64,000 nucleotides of DNA. Source: Novosphingobium sp. 9 (GTDB lineage Bacteria > Pseudomonadota > Alphaproteobacteria > Sphingomonadales > Sphingomonadaceae). The notes below the pieces were generated by a model. That model saw only the letters and a list, made by a program, of their open reading frames with translations, was not told where the DNA came from and made no database searches. The position numbers were made by a program, and so were the translations under genes. This document shows, in pieces, positions 9,669-19,420 of this stretch (its first letter is position 1; each line of letters starts with the position of its first letter). The stretch lies in contig NZ_CP022707.1 in NCBI RefSeq assembly GCF_025340265.1, forward strand, positions 2,108,501 to 2,172,500, written 5' to 3'.

Positions 9669-10480
9669 CGCAGCGCTCCTGCCAGTTGCCACCATTCGGG
9701 GTATTCGGTCGCGATCCGCGCGGCAGCGGCATCGCGGGCCTCCAGATCGTCATAAAGCGCAAAGCACGTCGCGCCCGAACCGGACATGCGCGCCAGGAAC
9801 GGGGTGCTTGCGGCAAGCGCGGCCAGCACATCGCCGATCACCGGACACAAGGCGAGCGCGGGCGCTTCCAGATCGTTGCGTCCCGTCAGCGCGATATGTC
9901 GCAAGCTGCCCTGCGGCATCGCCCCCCGATCGAGGCCATCCCACCCCTTGAACACCGGCCCGGTCGGCACCGGCGCGCGCGGGTTCACCAGCAGTACCGG
10001 ACACCCCGCAAGGTCGTTCTCGGCAACTTCGGCAAGGTCAGTTCCCGTGCCGGTGCCGATGCACGGACGCGAGAGCACGCAGGCTGGCACGTCCGCGCCG
10101 AGCTTCGCGGCGCGGACGTGCCAGTCATCCGGTAGCCCCTGCGCGCGTTCGATCATGCGGAACACCGCGCCTGCATCGGCAGAACCGCCGCCGAGGCCTG
10201 CAGCCACCGGCAGGCGCTTGTCCAGCGTCACCGCCCAGCCGTCCGGCCGAGGCAACGCGCCCAGTGCCTTGGCGACGATATTGTCGAAGGGATTGTCGAG
10301 CGTGCCTGCAAACTCACCATGTGTTTCCAGCCGATCCACATCGGCAGAGCGCACGGATAGTTCGTCCCCCGCATCAACGAAGGCAAACAGCGTTTCGAGT
10401 TCGTGGTAACCATCCTCGCGCCGCCTGCGAACATGGAGCGCGAGATTGATCTTGGCGTAAGCGGTTTCGGTCAGGTGCAT
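9665..10480 (-). CDS. ispE: 4-diphosphocytidyl-2-C-methyl-D-erythritol kinase
   Basis: IspE phosphorylates CDP-methylerythritol in the MEP route to isoprenoids. The 271-residue product is a GHMP kinase with the N-terminal AKINLALHV motif (residues 9-17) and the ATP-binding loop PVAAGLGGGSADAG at 91-104. A C-terminal ARMSGSGATCFAL segment forms the third GHMP motif. It overlaps the downstream amidohydrolase-like gene by 4 bases and begins 12 bases after the small membrane protein gene, so it is in a compact operon. Confidence 0.96.
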   Translation of the reverse strand: MHLTETAYAKINLALHVRRRREDGYHELETLFAFVDAGDELSVRSADVDRLETHGEFAGTLDNPFDNIVAKALGALPRPDGWAVTLDKRLPVAAGLGGGSADAGAVFRMIERAQGLPDDWHVRAAKLGADVPACVLSRPCIGTGTGTDLAEVAENDLAGCPVLLVNPRAPVPTGPVFKGWDGLDRGAMPQGSLRHIALTGRNDLEAPALALCPVIGDVLAALAASTPFLARMSGSGATCFALYDDLEARDAAAARIATEYPEWWQLAGALR

Positions 10481-10492
10481 CGTGACCGCGAC

Positions 10493-10786
10493 TTAGACGC
10501 CTCCGGTATAGACAAACAAGAACGGAAATATCGCGATGATGGCAAGAATGCCCAGCGCAGCAAGAGCATGAAAGCCTCGCTGCGTACCATTGACGACCCA
10601 CGCCGCCGTTCCAAGTGTCAGCGCGACAACTGCGGGCCAGATCACGTAAAAGTCTGTCTGCCCCGCACTTGGATAGATTCCAGGCCCCTGATCATAGACG
10701 CCGAAGGTAAGCCCCTGTCCCATCCAGAATAGGCCGACCCACGAAAGAAATCCTATCGCGGCGACGGAGTTCGCCCTGCGCTTCAT
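10493..10786 (-). CDS. Small membrane protein of unknown function
   Basis: The product is 97 residues, starting MKRRANSV five bases after the ETF-QO stop. Three hydrophobic segments are visible, roughly residues 8-30, 45-67 and 73-95, so it is probably an inner-membrane protein. An upstream extension of the frame runs into ETF-QO and has no good start. I do not recognise a family. Its place between ETF-QO and ispE, with tiny gaps on both sides, suggests co-transcription but does not show function. Confidence 0.65.
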   Translation of the reverse strand: MKRRANSVAAIGFLSWVGLFWMGQGLTFGVYDQGPGIYPSAGQTDFYVIWPAVVALTLGTAAWVVNGTQRGFHALAALGILAIIAIFPFLFVYTGGV

Positions 10787-10791
10787 CCGCG

Positions 10792-12438
10792 TCACATATT
10801 CGGATAGTTCGGACCGCCGCCGCCTTCGGGCGTTACCCATTCGATGTTCTGGGTGGGGTCCTTGATATCGCAGGTCTTGCAGTGGACGCAGTTCTGCGCG
10901 TTGATCTGCAACTTCGCCTCGCCCGCGTCCTCGACGAATTCGTAGACGCCTGCGGGGCAGTACCGCGCTTCCGGCCCGGCATAGAGCGGCAGGTTCACCC
11001 GCGTCGGAACCGTCGGGTCCTTCAGCTTGAGGTGGACCGGCTGGTCTTCCTCATGGTTGGTGAACGAGAACGAGACGCTGGTCAGACGGTCGAAGCTGAT
11101 AACGCCATCGGGCTTGGGATAGACGATCGGCTTGTAGAGATCGGCGCGCTGCGTCTCGCTGGCGTCGGTGTGGTGCTTCATCGGCTTGGCCAGACCGAAG
11201 CCGAACAGCTGGCGCAGCCACATATCGGCGCCTGCCAGTATCGTGCCCAGCGTGCCGCCGAACTTGGCGACCATCGGCTGCGCGTTCTGGACGAGCTTCA
11301 GTTCCTTGGCGATCCAGCTGTCACACACCGCAGCGTCGTATTCGTCCAGCGCATCGGCCTCGCGCCCGGCCGCGATGGCCACTGCGATGGCATCGGCGGC
11401 AAGCATGCCGCTCTTCATCGCGGTATGGGTACCCTTGATGCGCGGCACGTTGACGAAGCCCGCCGAGCAGCCCGCCAGCACGCCGCCGGGGAACGCGAGC
11501 TTGGGCACCGACTGCCAGCCGCCCTCGTTGATCGCGCGCGCGCCATAGGCCACACGCTTGCCGCCTTCGAGGATCGCGCGGATATCCGGGTGCTGCTTCC
11601 AACGCTGGAATTCCTCAAACGGGTAGACGTAAGGGTTCTTGTAATCGAGCGCCGTCACGAAGCCGAGCGAGACCTGTCCGTTCGCCTGATGGTAGAGGAA
11701 ACCGCCGCCCCAGGTTTCGCTCTCCGACAGCGGCCAGCCCTGCGTGTGGATCACGCGGCCCGGCACATGCTTGTCGGGCGCGATGTCCCACAACTCCTTG
11801 ATGCCGATGCCATAGACCTGCGGCTCGCAATCGGCTTCGAGATCGAACTTTTCTTTCAGTCGCTTGGTCAGGCTGCCGCGCGCACCTTCGCAGAATACGG
11901 TGTACTTGCCGAGCAGGTTCATGCCGGGCTGGTAATCGTCACGCGGCTCGCCATCGCGGCCCACGCCCATGTCGCCGGTCTGCACGCCGATCACGGCGCC
12001 CGCCTCATCATAGAGCACTTCGGCGGCCGGGAAGCCGGGGAATATCTCGACCTCCAGTTCCTCGGCCTTTTCGGCGAGCCAGCGGCACAGGTTGCCCAGC
12101 GATCCGGTGTAGTTCCCCTCGTTCGAGAGGAACGGCGGCATGATCGCATGCGGCATCGCGCGCTTGCCGGACTTGGAGAGCACCCAGTGCCAGTTGTCCG
12201 TCACCGGCGTTTCGGCGAGCGAACAGCCCTGCTCACGCCAATCGGGCAGCAGTTCATCGAGCGCCCTGGGATCAATCGTCGCGCCCGAGAGGATATGCGC
12301 GCCGATCTCCGAGCCCTTTTCCAGCACGCAGACCGAAAGATCGGGCGAGACCTGCTTCAGCCGGATCGCCGCCGAAAGCCCGGCAGGCCCGCCGCCGACG
12401 ATCACAACGTCGTAAGGCATCTCTTCACGTTCGGTCAT
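10792..12438 (-). CDS. Electron transfer flavoprotein-ubiquinone oxidoreductase
   Basis: ETF-QO passes electrons from electron transfer flavoprotein, fed by acyl-CoA and related dehydrogenases, to ubiquinone at the inner membrane. The 548-residue protein is the usual length. It has the FAD-binding GGGPAG at residues 15-20, and a C-terminal 4Fe-4S ligand set: CPAG followed by CVHCKTCDIKDP near residues 515-526, then the typical ending with TPEGGGGPNYPNM. It is the first gene of a minus-strand run with the small membrane protein, ispE and the amidohydrolase-like gene. Confidence 0.96.
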   Translation of the reverse strand: MTEREEMPYDVVIVGGGPAGLSAAIRLKQVSPDLSVCVLEKGSEIGAHILSGATIDPRALDELLPDWREQGCSLAETPVTDNWHWVLSKSGKRAMPHAIMPPFLSNEGNYTGSLGNLCRWLAEKAEELEVEIFPGFPAAEVLYDEAGAVIGVQTGDMGVGRDGEPRDDYQPGMNLLGKYTVFCEGARGSLTKRLKEKFDLEADCEPQVYGIGIKELWDIAPDKHVPGRVIHTQGWPLSESETWGGGFLYHQANGQVSLGFVTALDYKNPYVYPFEEFQRWKQHPDIRAILEGGKRVAYGARAINEGGWQSVPKLAFPGGVLAGCSAGFVNVPRIKGTHTAMKSGMLAADAIAVAIAAGREADALDEYDAAVCDSWIAKELKLVQNAQPMVAKFGGTLGTILAGADMWLRQLFGFGLAKPMKHHTDASETQRADLYKPIVYPKPDGVISFDRLTSVSFSFTNHEEDQPVHLKLKDPTVPTRVNLPLYAGPEARYCPAGVYEFVEDAGEAKLQINAQNCVHCKTCDIKDPTQNIEWVTPEGGGGPNYPNM

Positions 12439-12572
12439 GGTCGTCCTTCAAAGCCCTGAACCCGCGCGCCGTCCTGATGGCGACAGGATTTGTCTGTGCA
12501 CGCAATTTAGTCGCGCGATTAATTTCGATCCAGCCTTGATTGCTGGCAAGCGAGAGGTCAAGAGCCGTAACC

Positions 12573-13361
12573 ATGGTTCAGCCGCCAAATCCAGAAAATT
12601 GGGACGGGAATGCCCCGTTCGATGCGCGCTTCGATCCCCGCACGGCGATTTCGGGCGTGCTCGACTGGTGGCGCGAGGCAGGTATTGACAGCGACTTCCT
12701 CGACGAGCCGCGCAAATGGATCGTGCCCGAAAGCGAGGAAGAGGACGAACCGCGCGGTCCGGCGCGCCTGATCGCCGCCGTCGAACTCGAAGGCCCGCCT
12801 CCGCCGCCGCGCCTCGATGGCGACATGCCAGAGACACTCGCGGCGTTCCGGCAATGGTGGCTGGAAGCGCCTGTGCTGGACGACGGTCGCACCGGTGGCC
12901 GTGTCGCCCCGCAAGGGCCGGAAGGCGCGGCATTGATGGTGTTGGTCGAACAGCCCGAGATCGAAGACGCCAACTCTCTTCTCTCTGGCCCACAGGGGCG
13001 GCTGCTCGATGCAATCCTCACAGCTTTCGGACTGAGCCGCGAAACCGCCTATATCGCCAGCGTGCTCCCGCGCCATATGCCCGCCGCCGACTGGCGCGCG
13101 CTGGGCGAGCGGGGGCTGGGCGATATCGTGGCACACCACGTTGCCCTGGCCCGCCCGCAGCGCCTCCTGACCCTTGGCGGACACATCCTGCCGCTCATCG
13201 GCCACGAGTTACCGCAACGCCCTGCCGTTTTAACGCGATTTAACCAAGGAAAGAATGAGATCCCCATGTTGGCCACACGGGACCTCTCTTCGATGCTGCA
13301 CAGACCGCAGGCGAAGGCAGTTCTCTGGAAGGCCTGGCTGGAATGGACCGCGCAGCGCTGA
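12573..13361 (+). CDS. Uracil-DNA glycosylase-fold protein, divergent
   Basis: The 262-residue protein has a low-complexity acidic and proline-rich N-terminal third, then a region resembling family 4 uracil-DNA glycosylases: VLVEQPE in the place of the usual GEAPG loop, followed by a GPQGRLLD helix, SVLPRHMPA, LLTLGGHIL, and a C-terminal ATRDLSSMLHRPQAKAVLW where active enzymes have a histidine loop. The catalytic loop residues and the Fe-S cysteines are not evident, so glycosylase activity is doubtful. The ATG at 12573 is preferred; an in-frame TTG at 12540 adds 11 residues. Function could be nucleic-acid binding. Confidence 0.6.
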   Translation: MVQPPNPENWDGNAPFDARFDPRTAISGVLDWWREAGIDSDFLDEPRKWIVPESEEEDEPRGPARLIAAVELEGPPPPPRLDGDMPETLAAFRQWWLEAPVLDDGRTGGRVAPQGPEGAALMVLVEQPEIEDANSLLSGPQGRLLDAILTAFGLSRETAYIASVLPRHMPAADWRALGERGLGDIVAHHVALARPQRLLTLGGHILPLIGHELPQRPAVLTRFNQGKNEIPMLATRDLSSMLHRPQAKAVLWKAWLEWTAQR

Positions 13362-13511
13362 ACGCCCCGCACCCATGCCAGCCGACAAGAAGGGCATAGC
13401 GCTCAACAGGCGCGATGCTGGACCGGGCATGGGGCTCGACAGGACTAGACGCTTGGTTGCACGGCCCACGGATCGGCGCTGCGCATCAAGAGCGGGATCA
13501 GGGACGACACT

Positions 13512-15385
13512 TTGACGAAACGGAACGGCGTGGGCGCGGCAACCCGCAGGACTTTCGTAGCCATTGCGATGCTGATGGGAGCCTCTGCGGCCACCCCGGC
13601 GCTCGCGAACAGCGCAGCGGTCGATTACTTCCGCGCGCGCGCCGACAGCACCGCTGTCCCGACCCTGCTCAGCCAGGACGATCGCGGCTATTACGGTAGA
13701 GTCTTCGCAGCGATCGATGCCAAGGACTGGCGCACGGTGCAGTCCCTGCTCGCCCAGCAAAGCGCCCAGCCGGACAGCAACAACCCGCTCCAGCGCGAGG
13801 CCGTGGCAGAGTATTACCTCGCCGCCGGCTCGCCCAGAGTTCCGCTGGCCGACCTCCAGACCTGGCTGGCCGGCGGCACGCAGCTTCCCGGTGCCGACCA
13901 GATCAGCCGACTTGCGCTCAAGCGCGGGGCAGGCAGCATTCCGGATTTGCCGCTCGAACAGCAGGTTGCGCGCCTGCCATCGTTGCCCAAGCGCACCCGC
14001 CCAGCCCCCACCAACGACGGCACCATGCCGCAACTGGTATCGAACAACATCCTCGACCGGATCAGGAACGACGACCCGCAAGGCGCCCGCGTGCTGCTCG
14101 ACGGGATCGACGCAACGCTCAGCGACAACGCTCGGGCGGAATGGCGTCAGAAGGTGGCCTGGAGCTACTACATCGAGAATCAGGACGCCAATGCCTATCA
14201 GATGGCGCAGTTGGCAACGCAAGGCGTCGGCCCCTGGGTCGGCGAGGCATGGTGGACTGCCGGGCTTGCAGCTTGGCGCCTGAACGACTGCGAAGGCGCG
14301 GCCGAGGCTTTTCGCAATGCGGCCCGGTCTTCGGATAACGACGAACTGACCAGCGCCGCCTATTACTGGCAGGCCCGTTCGCTGGTGCGCTGCCGTCGTC
14401 CGGAAGAAGCAACGCCGGTGCTGCGCATGGCTGCCAAGCGCGACGAGACGCTTTACGGCATGCTCGCCGTTGAACAGCTTGGCATGCGCCTGCCCGCCCA
14501 GCATGCCGATGCCGACTTCACGATGAGCGACTGGCAGAAGCTGCGAGACAATCCCAATGTCCGCACCGCCGTCGAACTGACCGAAATCGGACAGGATTCA
14601 CTGGCCGACGAAGTGCTGCGCCATCAGGCACGGATCGGCGATCCGGGGCAATATGGTCCGCTAAGCCGCCTTGCGCGTGACCTCGGCCTGCCCTCCACGC
14701 AGTTGTGGATGGCCTATAATGCGCCGCAGGGCGGACGCCCCGATCCTGCCTCGCGCTTCCCCACGCCCAAGTGGACGCCGGTAGGCGGCTGGAAGGTAGA
14801 TCCTGCGCTGATGTATGCCCACACGCTGCAGGAATCGGTGTTCAACACCGATATCGTCAGCCCGGCAGGCGCGCGTGGCCTCATGCAGGTCCTGCCAAGC
14901 ACAGCGGGGACTATGCCTCGGTCGTCGGCGTGCCGGCCACGACCAGCAACCTCAACAAGCCCGAGGTCAACCTCGCCTACGCACAGCAGTTCCTCGACAG
15001 TCTGCGCGATCAGCCCGCGACGCAGGGGCTGCTACCCAAGGTCATGGCCGCCTACAACGCCGGGATCGTACCGATCTCGCGCTGGAACACGCAGGTCAAT
15101 TCGCAGGGCGATCCGCTGCTCTGGATGGAATCCCTGCCATACTGGGAAACGCGCGGCTACGTGAACATCGTGCTGCGCAACTACTGGATGTACGAGCGGC
15201 AGGCAGGCGGCGATTCTGAAAGCCGCATGGCGCTGGCACAGGACATGTGGCCGACTTTCCCCGGCCTTTCGGGCTCGAAGGGCGTGCGCATGGCGGTAAA
15301 CGGCGCGCTGATCGGCCAGCCGGTCGCGATGAACACCGATGCCGACGCCCCTGCCCGTCCACAGTTCGCCGACAGCCGCGACTGA
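13512..15385 (+). pseudogene. Slt70-type lytic murein transglycosylase, interrupted by a 1-base frameshift
   Basis: Together the two frames encode a periplasmic lytic transglycosylase of about 624 residues, which cleaves peptidoglycan glycan strands to anhydromuropeptides. A signal peptide (about residues 1-33, ending ATPALA) is followed by a long alpha-helical superhelix region and a C-terminal goose-lysozyme-like domain. The catalytic glutamate is in HTLQESVFN, followed by SPAGARGLMQVLPSTA and the AAYNAG motif. The frame breaks at GGGG 14906-14909; one extra G restores the domain. The start is TTG at 13512; a GTG at 13530 is an alternative. moaB follows 12 bases later. Confidence 0.88.
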
Positions 15386-15397
15386 GCGCGCTTTCAC

Positions 15398-15925
15398 ATG
15401 GCCATCGACACCTCGCGGACATTCCGTCCGATCCGCATCGCGCTGCTGACAGTCTCCGACACGCGCGGGCCCGACGAGGACACTTCCGGCGACATCCTTG
15501 CCGCGCGCATCACCGGCGCCGGGCATACGCTCGCCCATCGCACCATCGAGCGCGACGATGCCGGGAAGATCGCCGAACGGCTCAACCTCTGGATCGACGA
15601 TCCCGAAGTCGATGCCGTGGTCTCCACCGGCGGCACCGGTCTGACCGGGCGCGATGTGACGCCCGAGGCGCTCGACCTTGTGAAGGACAAGGACATTCCC
15701 GGCTTCGGCGAACTGTTCCGCTGGCTGTCCTACAAGACCATCGGCACATCCACGGTGCAGTCGCGCGCCTGCGCTGTCCTGGCGCGGGGCACCTACATCT
15801 TTGCGCTGCCCGGCTCCAACGGCGCCGTGAAGGACGGCTGGGACGGCATCCTTGCCGAACAACTCGACAGCCGCAACCGCCCCTGCAATTTCGTGGAACT
15901 GATGCCCCGCCTTCGCGAGGTCTGA
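15398..15925 (+). CDS. moaB: Molybdenum cofactor biosynthesis protein B
   Basis: MoaB-type proteins bind or adenylylate molybdopterin during molybdenum cofactor assembly. The 175-residue protein has the MoCF-binding fold with LTVSDTRGPDEDTSG near the N-terminus, the STGGTGLTGRDVTPEA loop in the middle, and the LPGSNGAVKDGWD loop near the C-terminus. Length is normal. It follows the transglycosylase gene by 12 bases and stops 3 bases from the convergent acetyltransferase gene. No other cofactor genes are in the window. Confidence 0.93.
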   Translation: MAIDTSRTFRPIRIALLTVSDTRGPDEDTSGDILAARITGAGHTLAHRTIERDDAGKIAERLNLWIDDPEVDAVVSTGGTGLTGRDVTPEALDLVKDKDIPGFGELFRWLSYKTIGTSTVQSRACAVLARGTYIFALPGSNGAVKDGWDGILAEQLDSRNRPCNFVELMPRLREV

Positions 15926-15928
15926 CGA

Positions 15929-16780
15929 TTATCGGAATAGCGGTAGCGCAGCGGCTTCCTCATCGCCAAGCGCAATGCCGAAGGTTTCGCGCAAAAGCTG
16001 CGCATATTCGTCGGAGGTTTCGATCTCGCGCACTTCGCGCGTCTTGCCGCCCGCGCGATAGATCGACAGACGGCGATCGCTCAAGGCCGCGAAGCCATCA
16101 GGCAGTACCACGCTGGCGACATGCGCAGTGACGAAGCGTGAGCCGGACCGTGTCGATGTCCAGTGACTGCCCATTTCCAGATCCTCGGGCCAGACCTGCG
16201 CAGTATCGAAGACGTACTGCACCTGCCACTCGCCATGGTCAGCCGCGCGTCCATCCGTAGCAGCGGAAGGGCCTGCGCGCTCGACCATCCATTCGCCGTC
16301 CAGCGGCAGTTCAGGGCCGGTACGTCGCACCCGGTGACGGGCGCCATCCGGTGTTTCTGCCGTGTAACCATCCTCCAGACGCAGCGGCGGAACATAGCTA
16401 CCGCCAAAGCCCGCATCGGCCAGCCAGCTCTCACCCGGACCGGTGCGGACCAGCAGCAGCGTGTGCGTGCGGGGCGGGACAACTTCAGGCGCAAGGCCCA
16501 GTCGCACGCGGGCCAGCAAGGGACGATTCGGTAATCCGAGTGCGGTCAGCACATCGGAGAACAAGCGATTCTGCTCGAAGCAGTAGCCCCCGCGGCCCCG
16601 CACCACAAGCTTGTCGAACACGGAAGCAGAGTCGATCAGGATCGGGCGGCCCAGCGGAATATCGAGGTTCTCGAACCCGATTGTCTGGCGATGCGCTGCC
16701 TGCAACAGGGCGAGCCCTTCGACACCGGCAGAAGGAGCAGCCGCAAGGCCGATGCGCGAAAGATAGCGAGAAAGGTCCAT
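15929..16780 (-). CDS. nat: Arylamine N-acetyltransferase
   Basis: These enzymes transfer acetyl from acetyl-CoA to arylamines and hydrazines. The 283-residue product has the catalytic cysteine in GGYCFEQN (Cys67), the histidine in RTHTLLLV and the aspartate in WLADAGFGG, so the Cys-His-Asp triad is complete. The start ATG at 16780 gives MDLSRYLSRIGL, the usual N-terminus. It is convergent with moaB and divergent from gcd. The natural substrate is unknown. Confidence 0.93.
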   Translation of the reverse strand: MDLSRYLSRIGLAAAPSAGVEGLALLQAAHRQTIGFENLDIPLGRPILIDSASVFDKLVVRGRGGYCFEQNRLFSDVLTALGLPNRPLLARVRLGLAPEVVPPRTHTLLLVRTGPGESWLADAGFGGSYVPPLRLEDGYTAETPDGARHRVRRTGPELPLDGEWMVERAGPSAATDGRAADHGEWQVQYVFDTAQVWPEDLEMGSHWTSTRSGSRFVTAHVASVVLPDGFAALSDRRLSIYRAGGKTREVREIETSDEYAQLLRETFGIALGDEEAAALPLFR

Positions 16781-16969
16781 GGGCAAGGCGCTTACGACGC
16801 CCGACCGCTGTGGACAAGTCTGCGTAAAATCGGTGAACAGGATGCGAATAAACTGTTGGCAAGCCTTTGCCCGGCATATCACTCAACCACCGGAAAAGCG
16901 CGCGATATCGCTGAACGCCAAATTAATTTTTTACGTGCAGTCGCATTTTTTCTGCAACTTGTCGCACAA

Positions 16970-19420
16970 ATGCTCGTTCGACCCGTGACAACGGGAGAAC
17001 TGTCACATGCCCCCACTACCATACCAAGGCGTCCCTGGTTCAGCGGCGCCGTCTTCATTCTCGTCGGACTGGTGCTCGCCATCGGCGGCGTCTGGCTCGC
17101 CGCCGTTGGCGGATCCCTCTATTACCTCATCGCCGGTATCGCCGTCGCAGCGACCGGCGCGCTGCTGTTGATGCGCAGCCCCTGGGCCCTGTGGCTCTAC
17201 GGCGCGACCCTGCTGGGCACGACGCTCTGGGCCATCGGCGAAGTCGGCTTCGACGGCTGGAGCCTTGAGCCCCGCCTCGTCGCACCGCTCATTCTCGGCC
17301 TCTGGCTGCTGCTTCCCTGGGTCCGTCGCGGGCTCATCGGCAATGGCGCCGGAACCGGCGTAGGCCGTACTGCCGTGTGGGCACCCGCCCTCACCTCGGC
17401 CCTCGCCGTCGTGGTGCTGGTCATCGGTTTCGCCACGCCCGTCGGCGTCAACGGCACCGCCACGGCCCGCAACTATGCGGGCCAAGTGGATGATACCGTT
17501 CCAGCCTCCGACTGGTGGTTCTACGGTCGCACCCCCAAGGGTGATCGCTATTCTCCGCTCGATCAGGTCAACACCGGCAACGTGAAGGACCTCAAGGTCG
17601 CGTGGACCGCCCAGACAGGAGACACCATGCGTCCCGGCGAGGACATTGGCGGCACCGATGCCGGTCACGAGTTCAACTTCGAAGCCACGCCGATCAAGGT
17701 CGGCGATACGATGTATCTGTGCACCGGTCATTCGTGGGTCGAAGCGATCGATCCGGCCACCGGCAAGATCAAGTGGAAGTTCGATCCCAAGGCGCAGACC
17801 GACGCCGACGTCTACCTCGCCTGCCGCGGGGTGTCTTACTATCAAGCGCCTGCGGGCAAGAGCAGCGTTTGCCCCACCCGCATCATTGCCCCTGTGCTCG
17901 ATGCACGCGTGGTCGCCCTGAATGCCGAGACCGGCAAGCCCTGCTCGGACTTCGGCAACAACGGTTTCATCGACCTCAAGCAGTATCTTGGCCACGTTCC
18001 TGCCGGGTTCCACTTCGTCACCTCGCCCCCGCTGGTCCTGCATGATCGCATGATCCTGGGTGGCTGGATCTACGACAACCAGGCCGAGCAAGAACCTTCG
18101 GGCGCCGTCCGCGCCTTCGATCCCATCTCGGGCAAGATCGTCTGGGCCTGGGATGTCGGCCACCCCGATCAGGTCGTCCACCCCGGCGACGGCACCGAGC
18201 TTACGCGCGGCACACCTAATGCCTGGGGTGTCTACACCGCCGATGCGGCGCTCAACACCGTCTACCTGCCGCTCGGCAACGCGACGCCCGACTACTACGG
18301 CGGCAACCGTCGTCCTTTCGATAACGCCTACAACTCGTCCATCGTGGCGCTGGACATCACCACAGGTCAGCCCAAGTGGCATTTCCAGACCGTCCACCAT
18401 GACGTGTGGGACATGGATCTGCCGATCGGGCCATCGCTGGTCGATCTGCCGATCAACAACCAGATGGTCCCGGCGCTGGTCCAGTCGACCAAGCGCGGTG
18501 AGTTCTTCGTACTCGATCGCCGCACCGGCAAGCCGCTGGTCGAAACGGTCGAGAAGAAGGTGCCCACCAATGGCGTTCCGGGTGATACCCTGTCACCCAC
18601 GCAGCCCTACTCGCCGGGCATTCCTTCGGTGACGCCGGCCGATCTCGTCGAGAACCACCTGTGGGGCGCGACGCCGATCGACCAGATGATGTGCCGCATC
18701 CAGTTCCGCCAGTCGGCTTATCAGGGGCAGTTCACGCCGCCCCAGCTCAAGCCGACGATCGTCTATCCCGCCTTCGACGGCGTGATCGACTGGCACGGCG
18801 CAACCATCGATCCGGTGCACAAGCTGCTGATCGCGAATGCCAACTACATTCCGTTCCGCATCACCATGCTGCCGCGCGGTCCGTTCGAGAAGAACGGCAG
18901 CGTTCCGGCGTGGAACGGCTCGGGCAACGAGCCCAAGCTGGGTGCCCCGGTCGCCCCGCAATATGGTACGCCCTATGTCGGCAAGGTTCATCCCTGGCTG
19001 AACCCGCTTGGCGTCCCCTGCAACCCGCCGCCATGGGGCACGCTGACCGCGATCGATCTCGTCAGCCACAAGATCGTCTGGCAACACCCGATCGGTGACA
19101 CTCGCGCCACCGGCCTGTTCGGGACGCACACCAACCTGCCGATGAAGACCGGTATCTTCAATATCGGCGGCAACATGGCGACCGCAGGCGGTCTGGACTT
19201 CATCGGTGCGACGGCGGACGACATGTTCCGGGCCATCGACACGAAGACCGGCAAGGTGCTGTGGCAGGTCCGGCTTCCCGCCGGTGGCAATGCCACGCCG
19301 ATGACCTATTCGGTCAACGGACGGCAGTACATCGTGATCGCCGCTGGTGGTCATGGTGGTCTGGGCACCAAGACCGGCGACTATGTCGTCGCTTACGCCC
19401 TGCCGCAGAACAAGTCCTGA
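16970..19420 (+). CDS. gcd: Membrane-bound PQQ-dependent glucose dehydrogenase
   Basis: This quinoprotein oxidises glucose to gluconolactone in the periplasm and gives electrons to ubiquinone. From ATG 16970 the product is 816 residues, near the usual 800. The N-terminal 150 residues hold about five membrane segments, then an eight-bladed PQQ propeller starts at DWWFYGRTPKGDRYSPLDQ. The PQQ repeats (for example VKDLKVAW, WHFQTVHHDVWDMD, HGGLGTKTGDY) are all present. The start is uncertain: GTG at 16985 is an alternative. The stop overlaps the oprB start (TGATG), so uptake porin and dehydrogenase are coupled. No pqq synthesis genes are in the window. Confidence 0.93.
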   Translation: MLVRPVTTGELSHAPTTIPRRPWFSGAVFILVGLVLAIGGVWLAAVGGSLYYLIAGIAVAATGALLLMRSPWALWLYGATLLGTTLWAIGEVGFDGWSLEPRLVAPLILGLWLLLPWVRRGLIGNGAGTGVGRTAVWAPALTSALAVVVLVIGFATPVGVNGTATARNYAGQVDDTVPASDWWFYGRTPKGDRYSPLDQVNTGNVKDLKVAWTAQTGDTMRPGEDIGGTDAGHEFNFEATPIKVGDTMYLCTGHSWVEAIDPATGKIKWKFDPKAQTDADVYLACRGVSYYQAPAGKSSVCPTRIIAPVLDARVVALNAETGKPCSDFGNNGFIDLKQYLGHVPAGFHFVTSPPLVLHDRMILGGWIYDNQAEQEPSGAVRAFDPISGKIVWAWDVGHPDQVVHPGDGTELTRGTPNAWGVYTADAALNTVYLPLGNATPDYYGGNRRPFDNAYNSSIVALDITTGQPKWHFQTVHHDVWDMDLPIGPSLVDLPINNQMVPALVQSTKRGEFFVLDRRTGKPLVETVEKKVPTNGVPGDTLSPTQPYSPGIPSVTPADLVENHLWGATPIDQMMCRIQFRQSAYQGQFTPPQLKPTIVYPAFDGVIDWHGATIDPVHKLLIANANYIPFRITMLPRGPFEKNGSVPAWNGSGNEPKLGAPVAPQYGTPYVGKVHPWLNPLGVPCNPPPWGTLTAIDLVSHKIVWQHPIGDTRATGLFGTHTNLPMKTGIFNIGGNMATAGGLDFIGATADDMFRAIDTKTGKVLWQVRLPAGGNATPMTYSVNGRQYIVIAAGGHGGLGTKTGDYVVAYALPQNKS

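Noticed and set aside
10882..12459. Long open frame (525 codons) antisense to the ETF-QO gene
   Set aside because: It is the high-GC shadow of a well-conserved gene; its translation is rich in Arg, His and Gly with no domain, and it has no ribosome site.
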